From NCBI GenBank assembly GCA_015066345.1, contig SVOQ01000016.1, positions 1-56,562 of the forward strand: DNA of 56,562 nucleotides, in the 5' to 3' direction. Below the pieces are notes generated by a model that was not told the DNA's origin, ran no database searches, and was given only the letters and a program-made list of their open reading frames with translations. Origin of the DNA: Oscillospiraceae bacterium. Its GTDB lineage: Bacteria > Bacillota > Clostridia > Oscillospirales > Acutalibacteraceae. The position numbers and the translations under genes were made by a program. This document shows, one piece after another, positions 41,618-50,898 of this stretch (its first letter is position 1; each line of letters starts with the position of its first letter).

Positions 41618-42016
41618 ATGTACGAAAGCAAAGCTTATTTCTACGGCACAGGTAGAAGAAAAAAATCTGTTGCTCGTGTTCGTGTATATCCCGGCACAGG
41701 CAAGGTAACAATCAACGACAGGGATATCGACGATTATTTCGGTCTTGAAACACTCAAACTTATCGTTCGTCAGCCTCTCGCTCTTACAGAGTCTACTGAA
41801 AAGTATGACGTTGTTTGCCGCGTTAACGGTGGTGGCGTTACAGGTCAGGCCGGTGCAATCCGTCACGGTATTGCAAGAGCACTTCTTCAGTCCGAAGATG
41901 ATGTTCGTCCCGTTCTTAAAAAAGCTGGTCTCCTTACTCGTGACCCCAGAATGAAAGAAAGAAAGAAATACGGTCTCAAAGGCGCTCGTCGTGCACCTCA
42001 GTTCTCAAAGAGATAA
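41618..42016 (+). CDS. rpsI: 30S ribosomal protein S9
   Basis: A 132-residue ribosomal protein ending in the S9 tail ([16 protein letters not shown]) whose lysine/arginine end contacts P-site t[23 protein letters not shown] is the N-terminal signature. GGGAGGAGG lies before the ATG and a strong terminator follows. Confidence 0.98.
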   Translation: MYESKAYFYGTGRRKKSVARVRVYPGTGKVTINDRDIDDYFGLETLKLIVRQPLALTESTEKYDVVCRVNGGGVTGQAGAIRHGIARALLQSEDDVRPVLKKAGLLTRDPRMKERKKYGLKGARRAPQFSKR

Positions 42017-42040
42017 TCACTTATCTTACAGAGTATTCAA

Positions 42041-42079
42041 AAACCCCGAAACCATCACGGTTTTCGGGGTTTTCTTTTT
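42041..42079 (+). terminator. intrinsic terminator after rpsI
   Basis: AACCCCGAAACC pairs with GGTTTTCGGGGTT (one bulge) around ATCAC, followed by TTCTTTTT. Confidence 0.88.
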
Positions 42080-42106
42080 GTCTTAAAATCTATCTTGGTG
42101 CAAGTT

Positions 42107-42610
42107 TTATTTTGTTATCATTTCAGCAATCTTGTTATATGTACCTTCAGGCATTTTATAATATTTTTGGAAAGAGGTCATAGGCATAGCGGTAAAGACC
42201 ATATAGTCATTTTCGTGAATCCAAAAGACACCGTAAAAATGCTCGTCTGACACTGCAAGAGCATCGGATATTTCTGCTTTGGGTTCTTGACTCAAAATAA
42301 GCAAAGGCTCTCCGTCTTGGAAAGAAAGGTATATGTAATCTTGCTCGGTTCTGTCAATTTCAGTTTCCTCTGCCTTTTCCCATTGCTCCATTATGTATGT
42401 GTATAATGCTTTTGCATCTTCATCTTCTATAACAAATTCTGTTTCGTGGTCAATTGAACATACACACTTGAAATCAGCAATAGTGGAAACATCTTCGGGA
42501 AATGTTACAATGGCATCATTGGGTTTTTCTTTTGAACAACCGAACAAAGACATTAAACAAGCAACAACACAAAGAAAAGAAAGAACTCGCAATATTTTGT
42601 TATTCAACAT
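42107..42610 (-). CDS. small exported lipoprotein
   Basis: A 167-residue lipoprotein of unrecognised family. ATG 42610 is set by GGAGAG nine bases upstream, giving a signal peptide ending in the lipobox LFGC (Cys near residue 25). The mature part is acidic, with SIDHETEFVIEDEDAKALYT and ENDYMVFTAMPMTS. It follows the zinc-ribbon gene by 16 bases and shares its promoter. The function is unknown. Confidence 0.72.
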   Translation of the reverse strand: MLNNKILRVLSFLCVVACLMSLFGCSKEKPNDAIVTFPEDVSTIADFKCVCSIDHETEFVIEDEDAKALYTYIMEQWEKAEETEIDRTEQDYIYLSFQDGEPLLILSQEPKAEISDALAVSDEHFYGVFWIHENDYMVFTAMPMTSFQKYYKMPEGTYNKIAEMITK

Positions 42611-42626
42611 TGTAATCTCTCCAATC

Positions 42627-42908
42627 TTATTTCCATCGGTTGACGGCAATATCATTCTCTTTAACTTCTTTTATGGTGTAGGTCTTATTACATTTGTTAC
42701 AACGAAAGACGGTCCTTATGAATTTGATATTCCCAACCATAAATCCATCGCCGTTTGAAAAATCGTAGTTTTTTGCTTCTTCTGATTCTGAATTTACAAT
42801 TGCTACTGTTTTGTTCTTTTCTAATTTCTCATCACAATAGGGGCAATAATGTTTTTTCATACAAATAATCGGGTTGGACCATTCGCGTTTTACACCGTGT
42901 ATTTTCAT
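42627..42908 (-). CDS. small double zinc-ribbon protein
   Basis: A 93-residue protein with two CxxC pairs, HYCPYCDEKL near residue 21 and FRCNKCNKTY near 69, likely forming a single zinc-binding fold separated by a 45-residue insert. It starts at ATG 42908 with AAGGTG upstream and has its own promoter. Co-transcribed with the lipoprotein at 42107-42610. No named family is recognised. Confidence 0.7.
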   Translation of the reverse strand: MKIHGVKREWSNPIICMKKHYCPYCDEKLEKNKTVAIVNSESEEAKNYDFSNGDGFMVGNIKFIRTVFRCNKCNKTYTIKEVKENDIAVNRWK

Positions 42909-42926
42909 AGATCACCTTACTATTTT

Positions 42927-42955
42927 ATTATAGCATAGAAGTGTGAATTTTTCAA
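42927..42955 (-). promoter_or_regulatory. promoter of the zinc-ribbon/lipoprotein pair
   Basis: On the minus strand: TTGAAA (42955-42950), 17 bases, TATAAT (42932-42927) with an extended TGC. Confidence 0.8.
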
Positions 42956-43051
42956 TAATTTGCAATCCTTGGGACACTTGCTATTATAAAAGAGTAGGTA
43001 CATCGAAAAATCAAAGAGGCAGGGAGTTGTTTTTATTAAATTCTAAAATAC

Positions 43052-43080
43052 TTGAATTTAATGGTATTGTGTAGTAGAAT
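43052..43080 (+). promoter_or_regulatory. promoter of the teichoic-acid-type gene pair
   Basis: TTGAAT (43052-43057), 17 bases, TAGAAT (43075-43080), 41 bases before the TTG start at 43121. Confidence 0.7.
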
Positions 43081-43120
43081 ATATCTGTAAAAATATGTGT
43101 TGTTTTTCGAGGTGCTTTTT

Positions 43121-44242
43121 TTGAAAGTATTGATTGTAAAGATAGCTATATTTGCCTTGAGGTTTATATATTGCTTTTTTAAATTACTTAAAACTAAGAA
43201 TAAAGTCGTTATGATTAGCCGACAGTCCAATAATGTCAGTGGCGATTTTCGTATGTTGGGTGACGAGTTAAAGTCAAAGCATAACCTTCAGGTTGTGTAT
43301 TTGTGTCGCACACTTGACGGTGGTGTTGACTCAACTATCTTTACAAAAATTTCTTACGGTTTCCATATGTTTACTCAAATGTACCATCTTGCAACTTCTA
43401 AGGTTTGTGTTTTGGATAGTTATAGTCCCGTAGTATGTATTTTAAATCACAAAAAGAGTCTGAAAATTGTTCAGATTTGGCATTCTATCGGCGTTATGAA
43501 AAAATTCGGTTGGCAGATTATCGGTAACAGGGAAGGCTCATCCGAAACTATTGCTAAGGTTATGAAAATGCACCGTAATTATGATGTTATTTATTGCGCA
43601 GGTGAGAAGTGTAAGCAAGTTTTGATTGAGGGCTTTAATGCTGATGATTCTAAAATGAGGGTTTTCCCGCTTCCACGTGTTGATTTACTCAAAGATAAGA
43701 ATTATATTGCAGAAACTAAAGAGAAAATTTATCAGAAATATCCCCAACTTAAAGAAAAAGATACTGTCCTTTATGCACCCACTTTCCGTAAAAATGAAGA
43801 GGGATTTAACGATAGTTTCAATGAATTGGTTGAGTGTTTTGATTTTGATAAATATAACCTTGTTGTAAAACTACATCCCTTAACCAATGTTGAGTTTGAT
43901 GAAAGTAAAGTAATTGCAGATAAAGACTTTTCTACATTCCAGATGATGTGTTGTGCCGATAAATTCATAAGTGACTATTCGTGTATGATTTACGAGGCAG
44001 GAATAATGGGAATACCACTGTATTTTTATAATTACGATATGGACTTATACGAGAATAACCGTGGACTTGAGATAGATTACAATATTTTACCCGGTTTCAA
44101 AGCAGGGGATGCCAACGAGCTTGTAAAAAGTCTTGAGCTTCCTTATGATTTTAAGTATCATTCACAGTTTATAAATAGTATGATTACAAATACAAATGAT
44201 TGCACAGTTAATATGGCGGCGGATATCGCCTCAATGTGTTGA
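43121..44242 (+). CDS. CDP-glycerol/ribitol phosphotransferase (TagB/TagF-like)
   Basis: A 373-residue membrane-associated polymerase-type enzyme that adds glycerol- or ribitol-phosphate to a lipid-linked glycan. TTG 43121 is used because GAGGTG stands six bases upstream. Family motifs are QIWHSIGVMKKFGW near residue 115, YAPTFRKNEEG near 215, VVKLHPLTNV near 245 and FISDYSCMIYEAGIMGIPLY near 280. An N-terminal hydrophobic stretch may be a membrane anchor. It is followed by a LicD fusion gene 16 bases later, so the pair likely builds and decorates a teichoic-acid or capsule-like polymer. Confidence 0.88.
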   Translation: MKVLIVKIAIFALRFIYCFFKLLKTKNKVVMISRQSNNVSGDFRMLGDELKSKHNLQVVYLCRTLDGGVDSTIFTKISYGFHMFTQMYHLATSKVCVLDSYSPVVCILNHKKSLKIVQIWHSIGVMKKFGWQIIGNREGSSETIAKVMKMHRNYDVIYCAGEKCKQVLIEGFNADDSKMRVFPLPRVDLLKDKNYIAETKEKIYQKYPQLKEKDTVLYAPTFRKNEEGFNDSFNELVECFDFDKYNLVVKLHPLTNVEFDESKVIADKDFSTFQMMCCADKFISDYSCMIYEAGIMGIPLYFYNYDMDLYENNRGLEIDYNILPGFKAGDANELVKSLELPYDFKYHSQFINSMITNTNDCTVNMAADIASMC

Positions 44243-44258
44243 ATTTGAGGATTAAAAA

Positions 44259-46124
44259 ATGAGAGATTTAGTTTTAAAAGACGAACAAATCATGTGTGCT
44301 CAAGAGCTTTATCAACAGTTTAAAGCTATTAGCAGAAACAAAACAAAGCAATTGTATAAATCTGCATTATTTGTAGATGAAGATAACTTTCTTTGTGACT
44401 ATCTTTTGTCTGCAACGAGTAAGGCTAATTCAAAATATCCTGTTTTTGAAAATATTGCTTGTGTTTGTGATAATGACCCGCTTCTTTCGAAGAGTGGAGA
44501 GAAACTCATTTTTTTCTTTGTTGATTGTAGCAATGCATCTGCCAAAGCTAAAACAATCAATAAATTGAAAAAAATATTATCTTTATCGAGAAAATCAAGG
44601 ATAATTGTTACTGCTATTTTGCCTGAGTTTAAAACGTACTCGGAGTTTACTAACGCAACATCTTTAGCCGAGCGTGAGTTAAGTTTTTATCTTGAAAAAC
44701 ACTGTGAGCGTACACCGGAAATCGAATATTATCTTGAGTTAGAGAGTATTTGCAGAAACAGTGTTGTTGAGGATAAAGCCGATATAACTATTTTAAGATT
44801 CAGTAATGCTTTCGCTCCTGATGTGTTTTCAAGCAAAAGCATTGATATTAAAGCCATTGTTGACGAATGCGTTAACACTAAAACTGTTACTATTACTGAC
44901 GATGATATTAAAAATGTTTATTCTGTATCTTATGTAAGAGACGCTTGTTCCGATATCTTTTTTGCAGCATTTAGTGGTAAAAAAGGTCATATTTATAACG
45001 TTGCTTCCGCCGAGATTACCGTTGCTGATATTAAAGAACAGATTTATTCATTACATTCTGATGGGTTTTCACTTGTTAAAAAACTTTCTTCAGGTGTAGG
45101 GCATAAATATTACTGTCTTAATACCCTTAAATTTGATGGTCTTAATAAACTATCTACCTTTGAATTAGGGGTTATGTTAAAGCATATTGTTTCCTATATT
45201 ACCGGGTTCGAGTATGATACCTCGGATAATGTTTCGTTCTATACCGGCAGAATTAAGCAGATTCAGGCGGTTGAGGTTGAGATGCTTAAGGAAATCGATA
45301 AAATTTGCGTCGATAATGATATTAAATATTTCCTTGCGGGTGGTACACTTTTAGGTGCCGTAAGGTCGGGTAAAGCCATCGAATGGGACGACGATTTTGA
45401 TATCGGTATGCTCCGTAATGATTTTGAAAAGTTCAGAAAAGTATGTAAAAAACAACTTTCTCCTCAGTTTTCCTATATAACTCCCTATGACGGTAGCGGT
45501 AGCCACTATATTATTGAAAAAGTAAGGCTTGACGGTACTTATTTTTCTACTAAATATTCGGGCGAAAACCTTTTCCCTGACGGTGTTTTCATTGATGTAA
45601 TTGTTTACGATAAAACGAGCAATATTAAGTTTTTCCGTAATCTTCATATCCTCATACTTGCTGTTCTTTATAACTGTATAATTTTAAGATGGAATCCCAA
45701 GCCTTGGAGAAATAAATTCCACGGTATTGTTAAGTTAATTGTTCCTTTGTTGAATATTTTCCCTTGGGGCTTCTACCACCGTTTATTTGATTTCTTTGCC
45801 GGTATTTATAAGAATAAAAAGAATGCAAAATGGCTTATTGATACCGTAGGTAAAAAATTAAAAGACGGTCCATTACCCATATACGGTCTTGAAGATACGG
45901 TTTATGTTGATTTCGAAGGTACAAAGGCACCGATTCCTGTTGATTACACAGGTTATCTCAATTATGCTTACGGTCCTGATTACTTAGAAAAACCGAACCT
46001 TAGTAACAGAAAATGCCCACACGATTTTGCCCGTATTGACTTGGGTAAATATATCTTTGATAAAACAGGGGAAGAACCCTTCAGAGATGTTGATATTCGT
46101 GGCGAGTTGTTCGAAAAAGAATAA
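44259..46124 (+). CDS. fusion protein: degenerate epimerase-like domain plus LicD-type transferase
   Basis: A 621-residue two-part protein. Residues 1-320 resemble an extended SDR/NAD-dependent epimerase, visible at ADITILRFSNAFAPDVFSSK, SYVRDACSDIFFAAFSGKKG and HIYNVASAEITV, but the N-terminal GxxGxxG cofactor loop and the YxxxK catalytic pair are not apparent, so it may be inactive. From about 338 a LicD domain follows: EVEMLKEIDKICVDNDIKYF, LAGGTLLGAVRSG and WDDDFDIGM. LicD proteins transfer phosphocholine or related phospho-groups onto surface glycans. The pairing with a TagB/TagF-like gene supports that role. A strong terminator follows. Confidence 0.82.
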   Translation: MRDLVLKDEQIMCAQELYQQFKAISRNKTKQLYKSALFVDEDNFLCDYLLSATSKANSKYPVFENIACVCDNDPLLSKSGEKLIFFFVDCSNASAKAKTINKLKKILSLSRKSRIIVTAILPEFKTYSEFTNATSLAERELSFYLEKHCERTPEIEYYLELESICRNSVVEDKADITILRFSNAFAPDVFSSKSIDIKAIVDECVNTKTVTITDDDIKNVYSVSYVRDACSDIFFAAFSGKKGHIYNVASAEITVADIKEQIYSLHSDGFSLVKKLSSGVGHKYYCLNTLKFDGLNKLSTFELGVMLKHIVSYITGFEYDTSDNVSFYTGRIKQIQAVEVEMLKEIDKICVDNDIKYFLAGGTLLGAVRSGKAIEWDDDFDIGMLRNDFEKFRKVCKKQLSPQFSYITPYDGSGSHYIIEKVRLDGTYFSTKYSGENLFPDGVFIDVIVYDKTSNIKFFRNLHILILAVLYNCIILRWNPKPWRNKFHGIVKLIVPLLNIFPWGFYHRLFDFFAGIYKNKKNAKWLIDTVGKKLKDGPLPIYGLEDTVYVDFEGTKAPIPVDYTGYLNYAYGPDYLEKPNLSNRKCPHDFARIDLGKYIFDKTGEEPFRDVDIRGELFEKE

Positions 46125-46140
46125 AAGATATAATAAAAAA

Positions 46141-46172
46141 GCACTCTCGAAAGAGAGTGCTTAATCTTTTGA
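46141..46172. terminator. bidirectional terminator between convergent genes
   Basis: GCACTCTC-GAAA-GAGAGTGC (46141-46160) is a perfect stem with a GNRA-type loop on the plus strand. T-rich DNA follows on both strands, serving the LicD gene and the DUF4234 gene. Confidence 0.9.
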
Positions 46173-46179
46173 ATTTTAA

Positions 46180-46608
46180 TTATTCAGCGTCTGCGAAGAC
46201 ATCATCATCTGCGTCAGTAAGACCGTTATATTCGTTGAAAGCAACAGCTAAAGCATTGAAGTTTTTAACGATTACATAACGTGCAATGAAGGGACCAACT
46301 AAGATGATTAATAATTCATAAACTACAACGAGAGCAGCACTTTCGCTGATTTTGATGTCATAACGAGCGGCATTTTCTTTAAGTCTCTGAGCGAGTTTTG
46401 CTCTCCATACGATACCTGCGATACCGAATGTAACAAAGTTAAGAAGCCAGATGAAAACGTATTTCATTGTTTTTCTGCCGTCGCCCTCGCAAAGGATTTC
46501 AACATCTTTTGAAATTTTGTGCCAGTAAACGATGGGGTAGATACCAAATGTGATTACACTGAGGATTAAGAAGGATATAAAACTTCTTTCATTGATTTTT
46601 GCTGTCAT
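46180..46608 (-). CDS. DUF4234 membrane protein
   Basis: A 142-residue membrane protein. RSFISFLILSVITFGIYPIV, then YWHKISKDVEILCEGDGRKT is the DUF4234 signature; two more hydrophobic segments follow (VFIWLLNFVTFGIAGIVW and VVVYELLIILVGPFIA). The C-terminus is acidic (TDADDDVFADAE). It is a single gene with its own promoter. The function is unknown. Confidence 0.85.
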   Translation of the reverse strand: MTAKINERSFISFLILSVITFGIYPIVYWHKISKDVEILCEGDGRKTMKYVFIWLLNFVTFGIAGIVWRAKLAQRLKENAARYDIKISESAALVVVYELLIILVGPFIARYVIVKNFNALAVAFNEYNGLTDADDDVFADAE

Positions 46609-46645
46609 TCCAAAAACTCCTTTTAGCAGTTTTATTTACCACAAC

Positions 46646-46674
46646 AGTATAGTATATTTTTTTCTAAAAATCAA
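46646..46674 (-). promoter_or_regulatory. promoter of the DUF4234 gene
   Basis: On the minus strand: TTGATT (46674-46669), 17 bases, TATACT (46651-46646). Confidence 0.7.
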
Positions 46675-46767
46675 GACTTTTCGCAATATATGATTTATTC
46701 TTTTTTGTTTATGGTTGATTTTTTCTATATATATGTAATTTTAATACCAAAATACAACTTTCTATCA

Positions 46768-46796
46768 TTGACATTCCTTTAAATATGTGTGATAAT
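46768..46796 (+). promoter_or_regulatory. valS promoter
   Basis: TTGACA (46768-46773), 17 bases, GATAAT (46791-46796), 54 bases before the valS start. The leader is too short for a T-box, and no specifier-loop structure is seen. Confidence 0.8.
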
Positions 46797-46849
46797 AAGC
46801 AGTAATCGAATTTTCGAAAAATGGTAATTTATTTTAGGAGGGACTTCTT

Positions 46850-49546
46850 TTGAAGAAAGAGCTCGCAAAACAGTACGATCCTAAAAACGTTGAGGACCGT
46901 ATATATAAATCTTGGCTTGACGGTAAGTATTTCCACGCTAAGTGTGAAGAGGGTAAGCCTACTTACACAATAGTTATTCCGCCACCGAATATCACCGGTC
47001 AGCTTCATATGGGTCACGCACTTGACAATACTTTACAGGATATTCTCATCCGTTGGAAAAGAATGTCAGGTTTTGATACACTCTGGCTTCCCGGTACTGA
47101 CCACGCATCCATTGCTACTGAGGCAAAGATTGTTGAAACAATGCGTGCCGAAGGCAGCACTAAAGAGGATTTAGGTCGTGATGCATTCCTTGAAAGAGCA
47201 TGGGCTTGGAAGGAACAGTACGGCGGAAGAATCGTTGAACAGTTAAAGAAATTAGGTTCATCCTGTGACTGGGACAGGGAGCGTTTCACTCTTGACGAGG
47301 GTTGTAACAAAGCCGTTAATACCGTTTTCAAAAGACTTTATGATAAGGATTTGATTTACAGAGGTAACCGTATGGTTAACTGGTGTCCTTGTTGTAATAC
47401 TTCAATTTCTGATGCAGAGGTTGAATACGAAGAAAAGGACGGTAATTTCTGGCATCTTCTTTACACAGTTAAAGAGACAGGCGAAAAGCTTGAACTTGCT
47501 ACAACACGTCCTGAAACAATGCTCGGTGATACTGCCGTTGCTATTAACGCAGAAGATGAACGTTACAAACACCTTCACGGCTGTCACGTTATTCTTCCAT
47601 TACTTAATAAGGAAATTCCCATTGTTTGCGATGAACATGCCGATATGACAAAGGGTACGGGTGTTGTTAAGATTACTCCTGCTCATGACCCCAATGACTT
47701 TGAAGTTGGTCAGAGATGTAATCTTCCCATTGTTCGTACATTTACTTACGACGGTCGCCTTACAGGTGCTGAGGACAAGCGTATTGCAGATGAGCTTATT
47801 GCAAGTGGCAGAGCAACCGAAAATGAACCCGAAGTTCTTGATTGCGGTAAATACGCAGGTATGACCACTATGGAAGCAAGAAAAGCAATTCTTGCAGACC
47901 TTGAAGCAGGTGGCTATATTAAGGAGATTGAACCTCTTAAGCACGAGGTTGGTACTTGCTACCGTTGTCACAGTACAATTGAACCCATGGTTTCAAAACA
48001 GTGGTTCGTTCGTATGGTACCCCTTGCTAAACCCGCTATTGAAGCAGTTGAAAAGGGCGAAACTAAGTTCGTTCCCGAAAGATTTACTAAGAACTACCTT
48101 AACTGGATGAACGGTACTCGCGACTGGTGTGTTTCCCGTCAGCTTTGGTGGGGCCACAGAATTCCTGCGTGGTATTGTGCAGATTGCGGTGGCGTTACCG
48201 TTAGCGTTGATGCACCCGAAAAATGTTGTAAATGCGGTTCAGCTAACCTTACTCAGGATGAGGATACACTTGATACTTGGTTCAGCTCCGCTCTCTGGCC
48301 TTTCTCAACACTTGGTTGGCCTGAAAAAACTAAAGATTTAGAGCATTATTATCCCACTAATACTCTCGTTACCGGTTATGATATTATCGGTTTCTGGGTA
48401 TCACGTATGATTTTCTCTGCTCTCGAATATACAGGTCAGGTTCCCTTTGATACCGTTCTTATTCACGGTCTTGTTCGTGATGCTCAGGGTAGAAAAATGT
48501 CAAAGTCCTTGGGTAACGGTATTGATCCCCTTGAGATTATCGAAAATTACGGTGCGGACGCATTGAGATTTTCACTTGCAACGGGTAATAGCCCCGGTAA
48601 CGATATGCGTTTCCTTCCCGAAAAGATTGAAGCAAGTCGTAACTTTGCAAATAAACTCTGGAATGCTAACAGATTTATTCTTATGAATCTCAGCGAGGAT
48701 GAACCCGCGCCCTATATTCCCGAAAACCTCGCAACAGAGGATAAGTGGATTATTAGCCGTTTCAACACTCTTGTTAAAACTGTTCAGAATTCACTTGAAA
48801 ACTTCGAATTGGGTATTGCCGTACAGAATCTCTATGATTTCATTTGGGATGTATTCTGCGATTGGTATATTGAAATTGCAAAAATCCGTCTTAACGGTGA
48901 TAACGAAGAAGCTAAAAAGACTGCTAAAGCCGTTCTCGTTTACGTTATGTCAAACACACTTAAACTTCTTCATCCCTTTATGCCTTTCATTACTGAGGAA
49001 ATCTGGCTTGCACTTCCTCACGATGGCGAATCAATTATGATTTCCGAGTGGCCTAAGTTTGATGACGCACTTAATTTCCCTGTTGAAGAAGCAGCAATGG
49101 AACGTATTATGTCCGCTATCAAGGCTGTTCGTAACCGTCGTGCAGAAATGAATGTTCCGCCCTCAAAGAAGGCTAAACTTTACATTGCAACAAAGTATAT
49201 TGAGGAATTTACAAACGGTAGTGTGTTTATGAACAGACTTGCATCCGCTTCTGAGGTTGAAGTTGGTGCAGACTTTGAAATCGAAGGCAGTGTAAGTGTT
49301 ATTACCGAATCTGCAAAGATTTTCATTCCTCTTAACGAGCTTGTTGACTTCGAGGCTGAACGTGCAAGACTTCAGAAAGAACTTGACGCAGCAAACAAGG
49401 ACCTTCAGTTTGTTTCAAACAAACTTAATAACCCCGGTTTCGTTGCCAAAGCCCCTGAAAAAGTTATTGCTCAGGAACGCGAAAAACAGGCTAAGTATCT
49501 TGCTAAAATCTCAATGCTTGAAGAAAGTCTTGAAAAACTCAAATGA
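46850..49546 (+). CDS. valS: valyl-tRNA synthetase
   Basis: An 898-residue class I synthetase that charges tRNA-Val and edits mischarged threonine. PPPNITGQLHMGHAL contains the HIGH-type motif, and KMSKSLGNGIDP the KMSKS loop. A CP1 editing domain lies between, a zinc ribbon near residue 440 (CADCGGV...CCKCGS), and a C-terminal coiled coil of about 65 residues (FEAERARLQKELDAANKDLQ). It starts at TTG 46850, seven bases after AGGAGGG, and overlaps folC by four bases. Confidence 0.97.
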   Translation: MKKELAKQYDPKNVEDRIYKSWLDGKYFHAKCEEGKPTYTIVIPPPNITGQLHMGHALDNTLQDILIRWKRMSGFDTLWLPGTDHASIATEAKIVETMRAEGSTKEDLGRDAFLERAWAWKEQYGGRIVEQLKKLGSSCDWDRERFTLDEGCNKAVNTVFKRLYDKDLIYRGNRMVNWCPCCNTSISDAEVEYEEKDGNFWHLLYTVKETGEKLELATTRPETMLGDTAVAINAEDERYKHLHGCHVILPLLNKEIPIVCDEHADMTKGTGVVKITPAHDPNDFEVGQRCNLPIVRTFTYDGRLTGAEDKRIADELIASGRATENEPEVLDCGKYAGMTTMEARKAILADLEAGGYIKEIEPLKHEVGTCYRCHSTIEPMVSKQWFVRMVPLAKPAIEAVEKGETKFVPERFTKNYLNWMNGTRDWCVSRQLWWGHRIPAWYCADCGGVTVSVDAPEKCCKCGSANLTQDEDTLDTWFSSALWPFSTLGWPEKTKDLEHYYPTNTLVTGYDIIGFWVSRMIFSALEYTGQVPFDTVLIHGLVRDAQGRKMSKSLGNGIDPLEIIENYGADALRFSLATGNSPGNDMRFLPEKIEASRNFANKLWNANRFILMNLSEDEPAPYIPENLATEDKWIISRFNTLVKTVQNSLENFELGIAVQNLYDFIWDVFCDWYIEIAKIRLNGDNEEAKKTAKAVLVYVMSNTLKLLHPFMPFITEEIWLALPHDGESIMISEWPKFDDALNFPVEEAAMERIMSAIKAVRNRRAEMNVPPSKKAKLYIATKYIEEFTNGSVFMNRLASASEVEVGADFEIEGSVSVITESAKIFIPLNELVDFEAERARLQKELDAANKDLQFVSNKLNNPGFVAKAPEKVIAQEREKQAKYLAKISMLEESLEKLK

Positions 49547-50829
49547 TTTATACAGAAGCAGTAGATTATATTCATTCTTTATTAAAATTCGGTATCCGTC
49601 CCGGTCTTTTCGGGATGGATGCCTTATTGCGTTTACTTGGTAATCCTGAAAAGGGTTTAAAACATATTCACGTTGCGGGTACTAACGGAAAAGGCTCAAC
49701 TTCCACCGCAATTTCTAACGTACTAATTGAAGCAGGGTACAGAGTCGGGTTGTACACCTCACCATTCGTTACTCATTTTCTTGAAAGAGTTCAGTTTTCT
49801 GGTAAACCTGTTGACGAGAATGTATTTGCCGATAGTGTTCAAAAGGTTAAATCTGCCGTAGAAAGACTTGAAAAAGAAAATATAACCATTACCGAGTTTG
49901 AAGCCCTTACCGCATCCGCATTTCTTTGTTTCAAAGCCCTTTGTTGCGATGTGGTTGTCCTTGAAGTCGGTTTGGGCGGTAGACTTGACGCAACAAACGT
50001 AATCGATACCCCACTTGTAAATGTTATTACTTCGCTTTCAATTGACCATTCTGCTATTCTTGGGGACACTGTTGAAAAAATAGCATTTGAAAAATGCGGT
50101 ACAATAAAAGAAAAGGGTAATGTTATTTGCTCTTTCGGTCAACCCCAAGGTGCTATTAAGATAATTGAAAAAACGGTTAAAGAGAAAAATAATACACTTA
50201 TTATTCCTGAGGAAAATGATGTTAAAGTTATAAAAAGCGATATTTTCGGGACGGAATTTAGTTATAAAAACAAAGAATATTTCGTTAAAATGCCAGGTGA
50301 ACATCAGGTTAAAAATATGACTTGCGTTATTGAGGCTTGTGAAATTCTGAGAAACGAATTTAATATATCCGATGTTGATATTTTTAACGGGATTTCTAAA
50401 ACCACTTTACCCGCAAGGGTTGAGGTTATATGCGAAAAGCCCCTTGTAATTCTTGATGGCGGTCATAATGAAGATGGTGCAAAAGCCTTCTTTGACGCAG
50501 TATCACCCGTCGTAAAAACCAAAAATGAAGTTATTGTAATTGCAGGAATGATGGGGGATAAGGCAGTTGAGAAATCCCTTGAACCGCTTATGAAAATTAC
50601 CGATGTATTTTATGCGGTAACCCCTAAAAATCCAAGGGCTATGAGTGCCGACGAACTGGCACAAATTGCCCTGAAATATATAAAAGAAGTTCATTCAGTT
50701 GACGAAATAACCGATGCATTAAAACTTGCTGTTTCTTCCTTGAAAGAAAATGAGGCTCTTTTAGTTGTTGGTTCACTTTACCTTGCGGGTGAGGTAAGAT
50801 CGGAACTTTTAGAAATATTTAATAAATAA
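49543..50829 (+). CDS. folC: folylpolyglutamate synthase/dihydrofolate synthase
   Basis: A 428-residue Mur-ligase-fold enzyme that adds glutamates to folates. HVAGTNGKGSTSTAISNVL is the ATP-binding P-loop near residue 44, and YTSPFVTHFLERVQF and VLEVGLGGRLDATN are substrate motifs. The C-terminal domain has LDGGHNEDGAKAF and VTPKNPRAMSADEL. The ATGA overlap with valS is the classic valS-folC coupling in Firmicutes. Confidence 0.96.
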   Translation: MIYTEAVDYIHSLLKFGIRPGLFGMDALLRLLGNPEKGLKHIHVAGTNGKGSTSTAISNVLIEAGYRVGLYTSPFVTHFLERVQFSGKPVDENVFADSVQKVKSAVERLEKENITITEFEALTASAFLCFKALCCDVVVLEVGLGGRLDATNVIDTPLVNVITSLSIDHSAILGDTVEKIAFEKCGTIKEKGNVICSFGQPQGAIKIIEKTVKEKNNTLIIPEENDVKVIKSDIFGTEFSYKNKEYFVKMPGEHQVKNMTCVIEACEILRNEFNISDVDIFNGISKTTLPARVEVICEKPLVILDGGHNEDGAKAFFDAVSPVVKTKNEVIVIAGMMGDKAVEKSLEPLMKITDVFYAVTPKNPRAMSADELAQIALKYIKEVHSVDEITDALKLAVSSLKENEALLVVGSLYLAGEVRSELLEIFNK

Positions 50830-50834
50830 TTTGG

Positions 50835-50863
50835 TTGCTTTAGTAAATAAATAATGTTAAAAT
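50835..50863 (+). promoter_or_regulatory. promoter of the DUF4364 gene
   Basis: TTGCTT (50835-50840), 17 bases, TAAAAT (50858-50863), 36 bases before the TTG start. Confidence 0.55.
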
Positions 50864-50898
50864 AAATACAGTGAATATTACGAAGGGAGATGATTTTA

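Noticed and set aside
46797-46849. T-box leader for valS
   Set aside because: The leader is only about 45 bases and lacks a specifier stem or T-box sequence. The asnS leader also lacks one.
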